Source: an uncultured Bilophila sp. (GTDB lineage: Bacteria; Desulfobacterota; Desulfovibrionia; Desulfovibrionales; Desulfovibrionaceae). From it: DNA of 64,000 nucleotides. Numbering within the stretch: position 1 is the stretch's first letter; the number at the start of each line of letters is the position of its first letter. The stretch lies in contig CAJUHZ010000009.1 in assembly GCA_910585945.1 (NCBI GenBank), forward strand, positions 23,606 through 87,605. Reading direction: 5' to 3'. Under the pieces are notes generated by a model that ran no database searches, was not told the origin of the DNA, and saw nothing but the letters and a program-made list of their open reading frames with translations. A program made the translations under genes and the position numbers. Below are positions 57,333 to 64,000 of this stretch, in pieces.

Positions 57333-58070
57333 TCAGAACGCCTTCGGCTCCATGATGTACCAGGGTTTTTCTTCTTCCGGCAGGGCCTGCTGCGGGTCAG
57401 CCCATGCCCGCACTTTCAGACCCATATCCCTGGAAATCGCGCTGATCACGGCCGCGGCGGGGTCTGCCGGCATCCGCGATTTGGTGGCGAGGATCAGATA
57501 GTCGCTCACCGTGGCGCGGGGCATCGTCCCGCCCTGGGCCATGGACCAGAGCAGATTGCCGGAACGCACGTCGTACGCCTCAATCGCGATGGAGACGACT
57601 GTATCGCCCACAGTTCCGCCGTCCAGAAAATGCGTGATGTAGCCGCCCACCACGAGGTCCGCGCCCCGCTGCCGCCCGAGGGCCAGGGCGATGTCGGGCC
57701 GGTACGGCGTGCTTGTCGTCGAGAATTCGATGGTTCCCAACACCTGATTCTGCAACCATGTCTGCCAGACAAGACGTGAAACATTGGTCCCTATGCTCGA
57801 CGCCTCCTCCATGCGCTGCGTCATGCGGAACGGCACGAACAACGCCTTGGGCGGCGTTTCCGGGCTTACATCCGGGTGAACATAGACCTGAACAGGGCTG
57901 AGGCGCACCCAGTTGTCAATCTGGATTGTCGGCTGGCTGGCCAGATCAAGATCCACTCTGTCGGAGAGCGCCCGCCCTACCGGGCTGCCACAGCCGGAAA
58001 GGGAAAGGACAAGGGCCGCAACAGCCGGGAGCAGAGCCGCCCGGCATGAAAAAAAGGGCAAGTGCCGCAT
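57333..58070 (-). CDS. Lipoprotein of unknown function
   Basis: A 245-residue lipoprotein, lipobox LSGC at about 24-27. The mature part has a GxGADLVVGGYITHFLDGG-type segment (RQRGADLVVGGYITHF) and SIAIEAYDVRSGNLLWSMAQGG, a pattern shared with CsgG/LpoB/GNA1162-like beta-alpha lipoproteins. I cannot choose among them. It stands between the YIP1-like and ClC genes and is probably co-transcribed with both (gaps of 18 and 3 bases). Confidence 0.6.
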   Translation of the reverse strand: MRHLPFFSCRAALLPAVAALVLSLSGCGSPVGRALSDRVDLDLASQPTIQIDNWVRLSPVQVYVHPDVSPETPPKALFVPFRMTQRMEEASSIGTNVSRLVWQTWLQNQVLGTIEFSTTSTPYRPDIALALGRQRGADLVVGGYITHFLDGGTVGDTVVSIAIEAYDVRSGNLLWSMAQGGTMPRATVSDYLILATKSRMPADPAAAVISAISRDMGLKVRAWADPQQALPEEEKPWYIMEPKAF

Positions 58071-58088
58071 GGAGAATACTCCTTGGGT

Positions 58089-59315
58089 TCAACTGCCAAG
58101 CAGTTGGCGGGCATTCTGAAGCAGAAAGGAAAAGACGATGGCGTACAGCGGGCCAAGCGCCAGCAGCACGCGCGACCAGGACAGATCCAGGGCGTAGCGC
58201 ACGCCGATGAGACACGAAACGGCAAACCACAACGTGGCGACCAATGGCCCCACAACAGGAACAACATACAGAATCATCGGCGCGGCGCTATAGGCCACCA
58301 CCCGGAACAACACGGCAAACGCCGCCTGCTCCGGCTGCACAAGGCGCACCATGAGAAAAAAGACGCCCGCAAAGGCGACAAGCTGGAACGTAAACAGAAC
58401 AGGAGAAAAAAGCAGCGTCAGCGGCAGGCTCATGTTCTGCGCCATGGATCCGAGCATCTCCTGCATCTGCGGATCGGTGATGAAAGGAGCGCGCGCCTCA
58501 ATGCTCATACGAAACCACATGTATTGCATGAGGGTTTGGAACAGACCAAGCAGAAGATAAAACAGCAGGGGACGCCCAAGCCCCCCCTCCGCTGATGGCA
58601 CGGCGGCGAAAAACCGGGGCGCGCCAAACATGACGCGCAGAATCGTCTGATACAGGGCGACCACGGGATTGTAGCGATCCGGACGCTCCCAAGGGATATC
58701 CATGTCTTCGAGGGGCGCTCCGCCTCCGGAGGCCGCCGCGCGATCCTTCGCTCCGGCCTTCCCGGCGGGGCGTCGCAACGCGCCGGCGGAGTCCCCGCCC
58801 CGCGCCGAGTCGGCTTCCTCCCCCCGAAGGGAGGCGGGGCGATCCTGCCGCGCGGCCTTTCCAGCCGCCGGCCGGTCATTCTCATCAAGCGGCGGCCTGC
58901 CGCCTTGAGGTGAGGCGGCGCGGCCTTCTTCCGGCACATCGTCGCCCTGCTCCGCCGCTTCCTCGGGGCAACCCAGGGTCATCGCGCCCGGGGGCAGGGG
59001 ATCGTCGTCCGGATGCTCGTCAGAAATGGGAATGAGAGTGCCGCCCGACGGACGGGAGCGGGTTTCACGCATAACCCGCGGGCGGGGTTCGGACACAGCC
59101 GCGGCCGCCGTTTCGCCCCGCGCGCTCTCGCCGGCTCCGCTCGCCGCGGGAGCTTCGACAGGTGCGGACATTTCGGCGGGCAGGGGCGCGCCGTCGACAT
59201 TACGGAACCGAAAACGCTCGCCGCAACGGGGGCATGTCGCCATAACCGCATTGGGCGGAATCCGGGCCGCTGAAATTTCACGATCAAAATGACATTTGGG
59301 GCAGCGAATCAGCAC
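58089..59315 (-). CDS. Zinc-ribbon and YIP1-domain membrane protein
   Basis: A 408-residue protein. The N-terminal MJ0042-type zinc ribbon is LIRCPKCHFDREI then ATCPRCGERF (two CxxC pairs). Residues 45-205 are a disordered Pro/Ala/Asp-rich linker. The C-terminal 190 residues have five hydrophobic helices of the YIP1 type (FYLLLGLFQTLMQYMWF, MILYVVPVVGPLVATLWF). GTG 59315 with GAGG six bases upstream is the preferred start, because it puts the ribbon at residue 2; ATG 59327 is possible. Such proteins are common in Desulfovibrio; function unknown. Confidence 0.72.
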   Translation of the reverse strand: MLIRCPKCHFDREISAARIPPNAVMATCPRCGERFRFRNVDGAPLPAEMSAPVEAPAASGAGESARGETAAAAVSEPRPRVMRETRSRPSGGTLIPISDEHPDDDPLPPGAMTLGCPEEAAEQGDDVPEEGRAASPQGGRPPLDENDRPAAGKAARQDRPASLRGEEADSARGGDSAGALRRPAGKAGAKDRAAASGGGAPLEDMDIPWERPDRYNPVVALYQTILRVMFGAPRFFAAVPSAEGGLGRPLLFYLLLGLFQTLMQYMWFRMSIEARAPFITDPQMQEMLGSMAQNMSLPLTLLFSPVLFTFQLVAFAGVFFLMVRLVQPEQAAFAVLFRVVAYSAAPMILYVVPVVGPLVATLWFAVSCLIGVRYALDLSWSRVLLALGPLYAIVFSFLLQNARQLLGS

Positions 59316-59379
59316 GGAACACCTCATAACCGCCGGAAATCGGGCGGGTGCTGAAGTGTATAGCGTCCTTCCCGGCAAA

Positions 59380-60273
59380 TCAAGGGCATGATCCGGCGCT
59401 TCGGGCTTCGCCTGCCGCACGGCGCAGAGCTTCGGGCAGGAAGGGAATCAGCTCCGCCACCTGCGTGGCCGGGGTCGGCTTCGCCAGCAGGCCGGCAATC
59501 CGCCCGGCCCGCGCGGCCGTCAGGCAGGCACGTTCCATCCCGAAGCCCGCGGCGAGCAGCGCGGTCACAAGACCCGTGACAATATCGCCCGTGCCGCCAA
59601 TAGCCTCAAGGGCGGGGGTTTGCGGTTCGGAGACCCGCCCGAGGAGTTCCCCGCCACGAATGAGGTGATCGGTTTTCCCCTTGACCAGGAGAAAGCGCGC
59701 CGCGTTCCCGTGCCGGTACGCCCGCGCGGCAAGCTCCGGCACGTCGTCCTCCGAGGCCAGCAGAAAACCTCTGGTATAGAACGGATGCGGAGCCTTTTCA
59801 TCAGCGAGAAAGGCCAGTTCTCCGGCATCCGGCGTGAACAGGTCGTAGGCGTCGGCATAGCCGCTCATCTTGGCGACGTACATGAAGCCGGCGTCGGCCA
59901 CCAGCACGGGCCGGGGGGACATGCCTTCCAGCGCCATCAGGACGCGGTTGTGACCGTCCAGATCGGGAAAGAGATAGTGAAAGGTAAGCCCCGAAACCTC
60001 GCCCGCGTGCAGGCCCTCCGCAAGGTGGGCGTAGATCCGCCGGCTCCCGTCGCCGTTGCCGGCGTCGCCGGCCAGCAGCGCCAGGGGCGGTTCCGCGCCA
60101 AGCGTTTCGCACGCGATCAGCGCGGTGCCGATCAGGGCCGGCGTGCCGCGCCGCACGGGGAGCGGCGGAGCGGAACTCCCTTCCGCATGCAGAACGCCCT
60201 CCTCCAGCCGCCACCGCCCCCGCGTCAGGGGAAAGGCCGCATCCGGCGCCGTGCCGCAAATCATCCATGCCAT
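59380..60273 (-). CDS. YjeF-C-like (NAD(P)H-hydrate dehydratase-type) kinase in selenium cluster
   Basis: A 297-residue ribokinase-fold protein. PVLVADAGFMYVAKM occupies the place of the DAD motif, TPDAGELAFLADE corresponds to the TPHPGE block and EAIGGTGDIVTGLVTALLAAG holds the anion-hole and catalytic Asp. LLVKGKTDHLI matches the K.G loop. It lacks the YjeF_N epimerase half found in the nnr gene at 10496. It overlaps the DUF3343-like gene by 13 bases. Its association with selenium/sulfur-carrier genes suggests a role in that pathway, with an unknown substrate. Confidence 0.65.
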   Translation of the reverse strand: MAWMICGTAPDAAFPLTRGRWRLEEGVLHAEGSSAPPLPVRRGTPALIGTALIACETLGAEPPLALLAGDAGNGDGSRRIYAHLAEGLHAGEVSGLTFHYLFPDLDGHNRVLMALEGMSPRPVLVADAGFMYVAKMSGYADAYDLFTPDAGELAFLADEKAPHPFYTRGFLLASEDDVPELAARAYRHGNAARFLLVKGKTDHLIRGGELLGRVSEPQTPALEAIGGTGDIVTGLVTALLAAGFGMERACLTAARAGRIAGLLAKPTPATQVAELIPFLPEALRRAAGEARSAGSCP

Positions 60274-60845
60274 AGACGCCTCGCCTCCTCAAACGCGCGT
60301 TGCAGCGAGTAGGAACACAGGGTTTGCCCCTTGATGCGAGGCTCTTCGGCCTCGCCGATGCACTGCCCGGTCAGCAGCGCCGCAAGGTAGGGGACATCCG
60401 GACAGCCGCCGCCCGAGACGTTGACGATTTTTCCGCTGGCGCGCTCCACGGTGATTTTCATGTTCGCGGCGCGCACCATGAACCACTCGCCGTAATCGCG
60501 CACCTGAAAGAGCGAAACGGGTTCAAGCAGGGCGTCGCGCAGGGGAACGCAGCGAAGAGGCTCAAGCCCGGCGGATCCGAGCGCCTCGCGCGCCAGAGGT
60601 TCGCGCATCAGATCAAATACGATCACCATGTCGCAGCCGGTGCGCAATTCGGGCGGCGGCCCTTTCACTTCCACCGCAAGGCCGGCGTTCCGCAGGATCT
60701 GTTCCGCGCGGATGACCTCGCCCGTATGCTGGAAGACAAGCAGCCCCCGCTCGACAAGCGGCTCGACAGGAGACGGGACGGGGGAAGCCCCGCAAGGGGG
60801 CTTCCTCCACAGACAGGCGGTTATTCGAGAAAGCAGTCTCTTCAC
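60261..60845 (-). CDS. DUF3343-like putative selenium/sulfur carrier protein
   Basis: A 194-residue protein of two parts. The first (about 25-105) has GLLVFQHTGEVIRAEQILRNAG and PPELRTGCDMVIVFDLM, which resemble the DUF3343 group (putative Se/S carrier) with the conserved RTGCD Cys. The second (about 110-190) has VSGGGCPDVPYLAALLTGQ and KGQTLCSYSLQRAFEEA. GTG 60845 overlaps the TusA-like stop (GTGA). Together with the next genes it forms a translationally coupled series. A cysteine-based relay of persulfide or selenide is plausible. Confidence 0.65.
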   Translation of the reverse strand: MKRLLSRITACLWRKPPCGASPVPSPVEPLVERGLLVFQHTGEVIRAEQILRNAGLAVEVKGPPPELRTGCDMVIVFDLMREPLAREALGSAGLEPLRCVPLRDALLEPVSLFQVRDYGEWFMVRAANMKITVERASGKIVNVSGGGCPDVPYLAALLTGQCIGEAEEPRIKGQTLCSYSLQRAFEEARRLWHG

Positions 60846-61054
60846 TTGCGCAGTTCCAGGCGGAAAACGCCTTCGCCCTCATCCACCGGCGAGACATTCC
60901 AGCCCTTTTTGGCGGCGGCCCGGCTGACGTTTTCGCGGCTGGCTTCATTGTCCACCAGCACGTCGAGCGGTTCGGCCGCGTCTTCGGCCAGGGCCTGATG
61001 AAGAAGAACCAGAGGCTGGGGGCAGGAAAGCCCCCGTGCATCAACAGTACGCAT
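60842..61054 (-). CDS. TusA/YedF-like sulfur (selenium) carrier
   Basis: A 70-residue protein. DARGLSCPQPLVLLHQAL contains the CPxP motif and the single reactive Cys of TusA/SirA. DNEASRENVSRAAAKKGW resembles the YedF helix. TusA-type proteins relay persulfide; YedF members are linked to selenium metabolism. GGGAGA lies seven bases before the ATG. It starts the overlapping set TusA-like, DUF3343-like, kinase. yedE is 235 bases upstream, separated by repeat B8. Confidence 0.88.
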   Translation of the reverse strand: MRTVDARGLSCPQPLVLLHQALAEDAAEPLDVLVDNEASRENVSRAAAKKGWNVSPVDEGEGVFRLELRK

Positions 61055-61110
61055 GGCGATTCTCCCTTGAATGCAGGTCAGATTTGCTGCAACGCGTTTT
61101 GAAAGGCTGA

Positions 61111-61265
61111 CTAGAACTCATTTCATAATTCAGCCTTTGGGCTGAATCATGAAGATCCTTCGCCCAAAAACGTGTTTTTTGGCTCATTCACGGCGCTTTT
61201 CGCGCCGCGCCGGACTTTCGTCTGGCGGTAGAAGTCATTTCATACGAATTATGAAATGACTTCTA
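61111..61265. repeat. Intergenic repeat element B8 (155 bp, intact)
   Basis: CTAGAACTCATTTCATAATT, stem CAGCCTTTGGGCTG, AATCATGAAGATCCTTCGCC, CAAAAACGTGTTTTTTGG, CTCATTCACGGCGC, GCGCCGCGCCGGACTTTCGTC, TGGCGG and GAATTATGAAATGACTTCTA. Same length as B2 and B4 and about 90% identical to B4 by eye. It lies 23 bases past the yedE stop. Confidence 0.92.
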
Positions 61266-61288
61266 ATGCCTACTTGCAAAAGCAGACA

Positions 61289-62374
61289 CTAGGCGCGGTT
61301 TCCGGAATGGACAAAGCCGATGATCAGGCAGACAAGAAAACCGATGATCGTCGCTTGTGCGCCGTACACGCCGATGCCCGCGCCGGAACTGGCTGTGCCG
61401 AGGTTGTGAGCCATCGCCGCGCCGACAAGCATCCCCAGGGCGAAGAGACCCGCGTCGCTGTCGCCCTCGCCGGCCATGAACAGTTGACGGCCCGGGCATC
61501 CCCCGGCCAGGGCAAACGCCAGACCGGCCGTGACCATGCCAAGGAAGTTCCACAACAGATCATTGTGCGCCACAGGCTGGCCCTCAAAGCCGAACTTCAG
61601 CCCGCCAGTCGCCGCATTGGCGACAAACGCGGCGACGAACATGGCCGCCAGCCCCAGGAACAGGTGCGCATAGCGGAACAGAAAGAGATCGCGGAAGGCG
61701 CCCATCGTGCAAAAGCGGCTCCGCTGCGCGATGAAGCCGATCACAAAGGCCAGCCCCAGCGAGGCGATAAACGGCGCGTGCTGCGAACCCGGCCCCTTGA
61801 CGGAGTAAAAGATCGGGCCGCTCTGCGGTTCGCCGGAAATCTGGGGGAAGACAAGGTAAAGCAGGAGCAGGCACACGATGATGGCGGGGAACAGCGCCCC
61901 GGCAACAACGCTCTGCCCGGAACTGCGTCCGAGGGAGTAGCCCCGCCGGAAAAAGAGCGTGCCGATCCAGATGCCCACAGCCAGCCCCGCAATGCCGAGA
62001 ATGGCGTTCCCGTCGCCGCCGGCAAGCCGCAGAATCGCGCGCCAGGGGCAGCCCAGAAAGACCAGCGCGCCCATCGCCGCCACCATGCCGAGCACAAAGC
62101 GCACCAGCGGCGCCGAGCCGCCGCGCGGCCTGAACTCGCGCGAGAAGACGGCGGCCGCCAGCGCGCCGAGCACCAGCCCCATGATTTCGGGGCGCAGATA
62201 CTGGACAATGGCCGCGCGGTGCAGCCCGAGACCGCCCGCCACGTCCCGCTCAAAGCAGGCGACGCAGATGCCCATGTTCGCCGGGTTGCCGAGATGCTGC
62301 AACCATACGGCAAGCAAACCGATGACCGCGCCCACGGCAATGATCCCGGGCGTTGTCGCAAGAGGATTCTTCAT
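61289..62374 (-). CDS. yedE: YedE-family putative selenium transporter
   Basis: A 361-residue membrane protein with about ten helices and the internal repeat of the YeeE/YedE superfamily. GNPANMGICVACFERD (about 30-45), LGCPWRAI (about 108-115), RSRFCTMGAFRDL and GGCPGRQLF contain the conserved Cys residues proposed to carry thiosulfate or selenium species. The TIGR04112-like selenium branch is suggested by its TusA/YedF-like and DUF3343 neighbours. GGGAAAGC lies before ATG 62374. metA is divergent. Confidence 0.85.
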   Translation of the reverse strand: MKNPLATTPGIIAVGAVIGLLAVWLQHLGNPANMGICVACFERDVAGGLGLHRAAIVQYLRPEIMGLVLGALAAAVFSREFRPRGGSAPLVRFVLGMVAAMGALVFLGCPWRAILRLAGGDGNAILGIAGLAVGIWIGTLFFRRGYSLGRSSGQSVVAGALFPAIIVCLLLLYLVFPQISGEPQSGPIFYSVKGPGSQHAPFIASLGLAFVIGFIAQRSRFCTMGAFRDLFLFRYAHLFLGLAAMFVAAFVANAATGGLKFGFEGQPVAHNDLLWNFLGMVTAGLAFALAGGCPGRQLFMAGEGDSDAGLFALGMLVGAAMAHNLGTASSGAGIGVYGAQATIIGFLVCLIIGFVHSGNRA

Positions 62375-62820
62375 GCTTTCCCACTCCTTCGTTCGTGTTT
62401 CGTCGATTGACGCGACGCCGGATCGAACGCGGGAAAGCGAAGGAAGCCCGCGGCTCCTTCACGCACAGGATCGGAAGGGCGGCGGGAACAGCGCGCGTTC
62501 CGCGTCCGTACAAACAGGAGGAACCACACCCCGTGGGTTCCGTCTGTTTTCAAGTCAAGTGCGCGCGTACGGCATGACTGCCACCCTCCAGTACAGGAAC
62601 GCCGCGGTTTTCGTGACGCGAATGCGGCGTTTGTTTCCTGTTCTGGTACACCTCCGCGCGGGCACGGTCAACCGGGGCGCGGCAAGGCCCCGCCTCGGCC
62701 GCTTGACCTTCCGGCGTCTTTGTCGGTACAGCAAGGCGGCTTTGGGCGATCGCCATGCGTCGGCCGGCCCTCCCTTTTCCATCATCCCCATCAGCACGCG
62801 CACCCGCACAGGAGAGCGCC
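62375..62820. other. Divergent intergenic region yedE / metA
   Basis: A 446-bp gap between divergent genes. It should hold both promoters. The metA side contains a stable hairpin set at 62666-62708 listed separately. I do not see a SAM-I, SAM-II or SAH riboswitch by eye, and no element of families A to E. Confidence 0.45.
62666..62708 (+). ncRNA. Candidate structured metA leader
   Basis: GGTCAA (62666-62671) pairs with TTGACC (62703-62708). Inside, CGGGGC (62673-62678) pairs with GCCCCG (62687-62692). The structure lies about 110 bases upstream of metA. It may be part of a regulatory leader, but the pattern matches no riboswitch I can name and may be a chance G+C hairpin. Confidence 0.3.
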
Positions 62821-63759
62821 ATGCCCATCAAGATTCCGGAACAACTCCCCGCCCGTCCCATTCTCGAGGGCGAAAATATTTTCGTGATGACCGAAAACCG
62901 CGCCAACCGGCAGGATATCCGCCCGCTGGAAATCGGCATCGTCAATCTCATGCCCACAAAAATCGCCACCGAGACCCAGTTGCTCCGCGTGCTGGGCAAC
63001 AGCCCGTTGCAGGTGAACATCACGCTCCTGCGGGCCGAGGGGCATGAATCCCGCAACACCTCGCATCAGCATCTGGAGCGTTTTTACTCGACGTTTTCGC
63101 AGGTGCGGCACAGGACGTTCGACGGGATGATCATCACCGGCGCGCCGGTGGAGCAACTCCGCTTCGAGGATGTGGACTATTGGGACGAGCTTGTGAACAT
63201 CATGGACTACGCCCTGTCCAACGTGCACTCGACGCTCTACATCTGCTGGGGCGCGCAGGCCGGGCTGCATCATCATTTCGGCATCGCCAAGCACGCCCTG
63301 CCGGCCAAGCTCTTCGGGGTCTTCCCGCACCGGGTGACAACGCCGAACCACAAGCTGTTCCGGGGATTTGACGACGTGTTCATGGCCCCCCACTCCCGCC
63401 ATACCGAAGTGCGGCGCGAAGATATCGCCAACTGCGACGCGCTGGAGATTCTGGCCGAATCCGATCAGGCCGGCGTGCTTGTGGCCGGCACGCGCGACGG
63501 CCGCAACCTTTTCGTCACCGGGCACCTCGAATACGATCGTGAAACCCTGGATGCCGAATACCGGCGCGATGTGGACAAGGGCCTGCCCATTGCCGTTCCC
63601 TCCGGGTATTACCCCGGAGACGATCCGGCCCGTACCCCGATCATGAGCTGGCGCGCGCACGCCCATCTTTTTTATGCCAACTGGCTGAATTACATCGTGT
63701 ATCAGGAAACGCCCTACCAGCTTGACGCGATTGTGCGGGAGCAGGCTCCGGCCTCGTGA
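62821..63759 (+). CDS. metA: Homoserine O-succinyltransferase (MetA family)
   Basis: A 312-residue acyltransferase of methionine synthesis. IGIVNLMPTKIATETQLLRVLGN (about 40-62) is the family start block. The catalytic Cys is in YICWGAQAGLHH (about 142), the His/Glu of the triad lie in APHSRHTEV and FVTGHLEYD. MSWRAHAHLFYANWLNY closes the protein. Whether it prefers succinyl- or acetyl-CoA depends on one active-site residue I did not fix. AGGAGAGC lies four bases before ATG 62821. It belongs with ahcY and sahR functionally (methionine cycle). Confidence 0.93.
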   Translation: MPIKIPEQLPARPILEGENIFVMTENRANRQDIRPLEIGIVNLMPTKIATETQLLRVLGNSPLQVNITLLRAEGHESRNTSHQHLERFYSTFSQVRHRTFDGMIITGAPVEQLRFEDVDYWDELVNIMDYALSNVHSTLYICWGAQAGLHHHFGIAKHALPAKLFGVFPHRVTTPNHKLFRGFDDVFMAPHSRHTEVRREDIANCDALEILAESDQAGVLVAGTRDGRNLFVTGHLEYDRETLDAEYRRDVDKGLPIAVPSGYYPGDDPARTPIMSWRAHAHLFYANWLNYIVYQETPYQLDAIVREQAPAS

Positions 63760-63773
63760 CCCGTCCGCCGTCA

Positions 63774-63800
63774 CGCGGCCGGAACAGGCAGGCCGTTTTC
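63774..63800 (+). terminator. Possible terminator of metA
   Basis: CGGCC, a loop of about 10 bases and GGCCG are followed by TTTTC. The stem is only five to six pairs, so it is weaker than the others in the window. Confidence 0.45.
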
Positions 63801-63812
63801 TCTCGTGTCTTA

Positions 63813-63947
63813 CTAGGGCCTGTTCACACTATGCTGAGTTTTTCCAATGAGTGAAGCGGGTTGGAAGGGAAATTCAGCCTCGCCCCAAAAGAGGATAACC
63901 ATTTGTAAAAATTATGTTTATTCTCTGTTTGTGTGAACAGCCCCTAG
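63813..63947. repeat. Intergenic repeat element A4 (CTAG at both ends)
   Basis: 135 bp bounded by CTAGGGCCTGTTCACAC and GTGTGAACAGCCCCTAG, a 17-base inverted repeat with one mismatch. The core (TTTTTCCAATGAGTGAAG, GAAGGGAAATTCAGCC, GGATAACCATTTGTAAAAA) is unlike A1 to A3, so only the ends are shared. Confidence 0.88.
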
Positions 63948-64000
63948 TGTCTGATTGCAAAAATTCTGCGAAGAATTTTTGCAGGATCGTTCGCGAAAAA
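63945..64000. repeat. Truncated B-core element with F-type end (B9)
   Basis: TAGTGTCTGATTGCAAAAAT then TCTGCGAAGAATTTTTGCAG, GATCGTTCGCGAAAAA runs off the window. It matches the start of B5 (31021) and carries a strong GCAAAAATTC/GAATTTTTGC stem. It abuts A4 at a shared CTAG. Confidence 0.7.

Noticed and set aside
59316..59420. Longer start of the zinc-ribbon/YIP1 gene
   Set aside because: The extra residues precede the zinc ribbon without conservation, and a GTG with GAGG at the right distance lies at 59315.
1..64000. tRNA, rRNA or tmRNA genes
   Set aside because: I looked for cloverleaf D-arm/T-arm patterns (GGTTCGA-type) in the gaps and did not find any that pair correctly. A tRNA search program would settle this.

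Overview
This window looks like chromosome of a Gram-negative, strictly anaerobic sulfate reducer of the Desulfovibrionaceae type. The inference rests on high G+C content, a D-lactate/glycolate dehydrogenase pair (GlcD/GlcF-like), a tungsten-type aldehyde:ferredoxin oxidoreductase with its own polyferredoxin and MoaD, a YedE/YedF-type selenium cluster, an ArsR-methyltransferase regulator in front of ahcY (SahR type), lipid A and dTDP-rhamnose genes, and a sigma-32 factor with a long acidic N-terminus. No rRNA, tRNA, CRISPR array, prophage or complete insertion sequence was seen. Gene families are assigned from motifs read in the translated sequence; no database search was possible.

Layout. 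0-6 kb: a truncated CDS, a lysozyme-like protein, a methyl-accepting chemotaxis protein, an NlpC/P60 lipoprotein that may be translated from a leaderless mRNA, and an FMN reductase. 6-13 kb: an RluA-type pseudouridine synthase, the lactate/glycolate dehydrogenase operon with an unannotated 27-residue membrane peptide, a bifunctional NAD(P)HX repair enzyme, and a PheC-like periplasmic binding-fold protein. 13-18 kb: a 1198-residue EndoQ-like PHP nuclease fused to a UvrD-type helicase, then aroE. 18-28 kb: an AT-rich probable glycosyltransferase, lysA, an SlyD-like FKBP, rmlB/rmlD, a nucleoside-recognition membrane protein, lpxB and marC. 28-37 kb: a long minus-strand block (rpoH, TPR lipoprotein, second lipoprotein, small membrane protein, rpiB, cysS, M48 protease). 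36-46 kb: a wbpP-like epimerase, aldehyde oxidoreductase operon plus moaD, infA, lgt, an in-frame cmk-moaC fusion, hisC, and the sahR-ahcY pair. 46-59 kb: thiolase, cfa, mntP, a VWA-OmpA protein, rhomboid, rpmB, a PaaK-like ligase, a ClC channel and envelope proteins. 59-64 kb: the selenium/sulfur-carrier cluster (yedE, TusA-like, DUF3343-like, YjeF-C-like kinase) and metA.

The most striking property is outside the genes. The intergenic spaces carry more than twenty copies of at least five families of short (about 75-230 bp) palindromic elements, called A to E here. Several have terminal inverted repeats that begin with or abut CTAG/TTAG. Two complete B copies and a third, divergent one are each exactly 155 bp. 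In about ten genes the stop codon lies inside or at the edge of an element, usually as the terminal TAG of the repeat (the 27-aa peptide, the glycosyltransferase, lysA, rfbD, lpxB, the M48 protease, cfa and others). Families B and C share an internal AAAACGYGGTTTT hairpin although their ends differ, suggesting related non-autonomous (MITE-like) elements with a preference for CTAG-like targets.

Other observations of note are the cmk-moaC and EndoQ-UvrD fusions and the overlapping selenium gene cluster.
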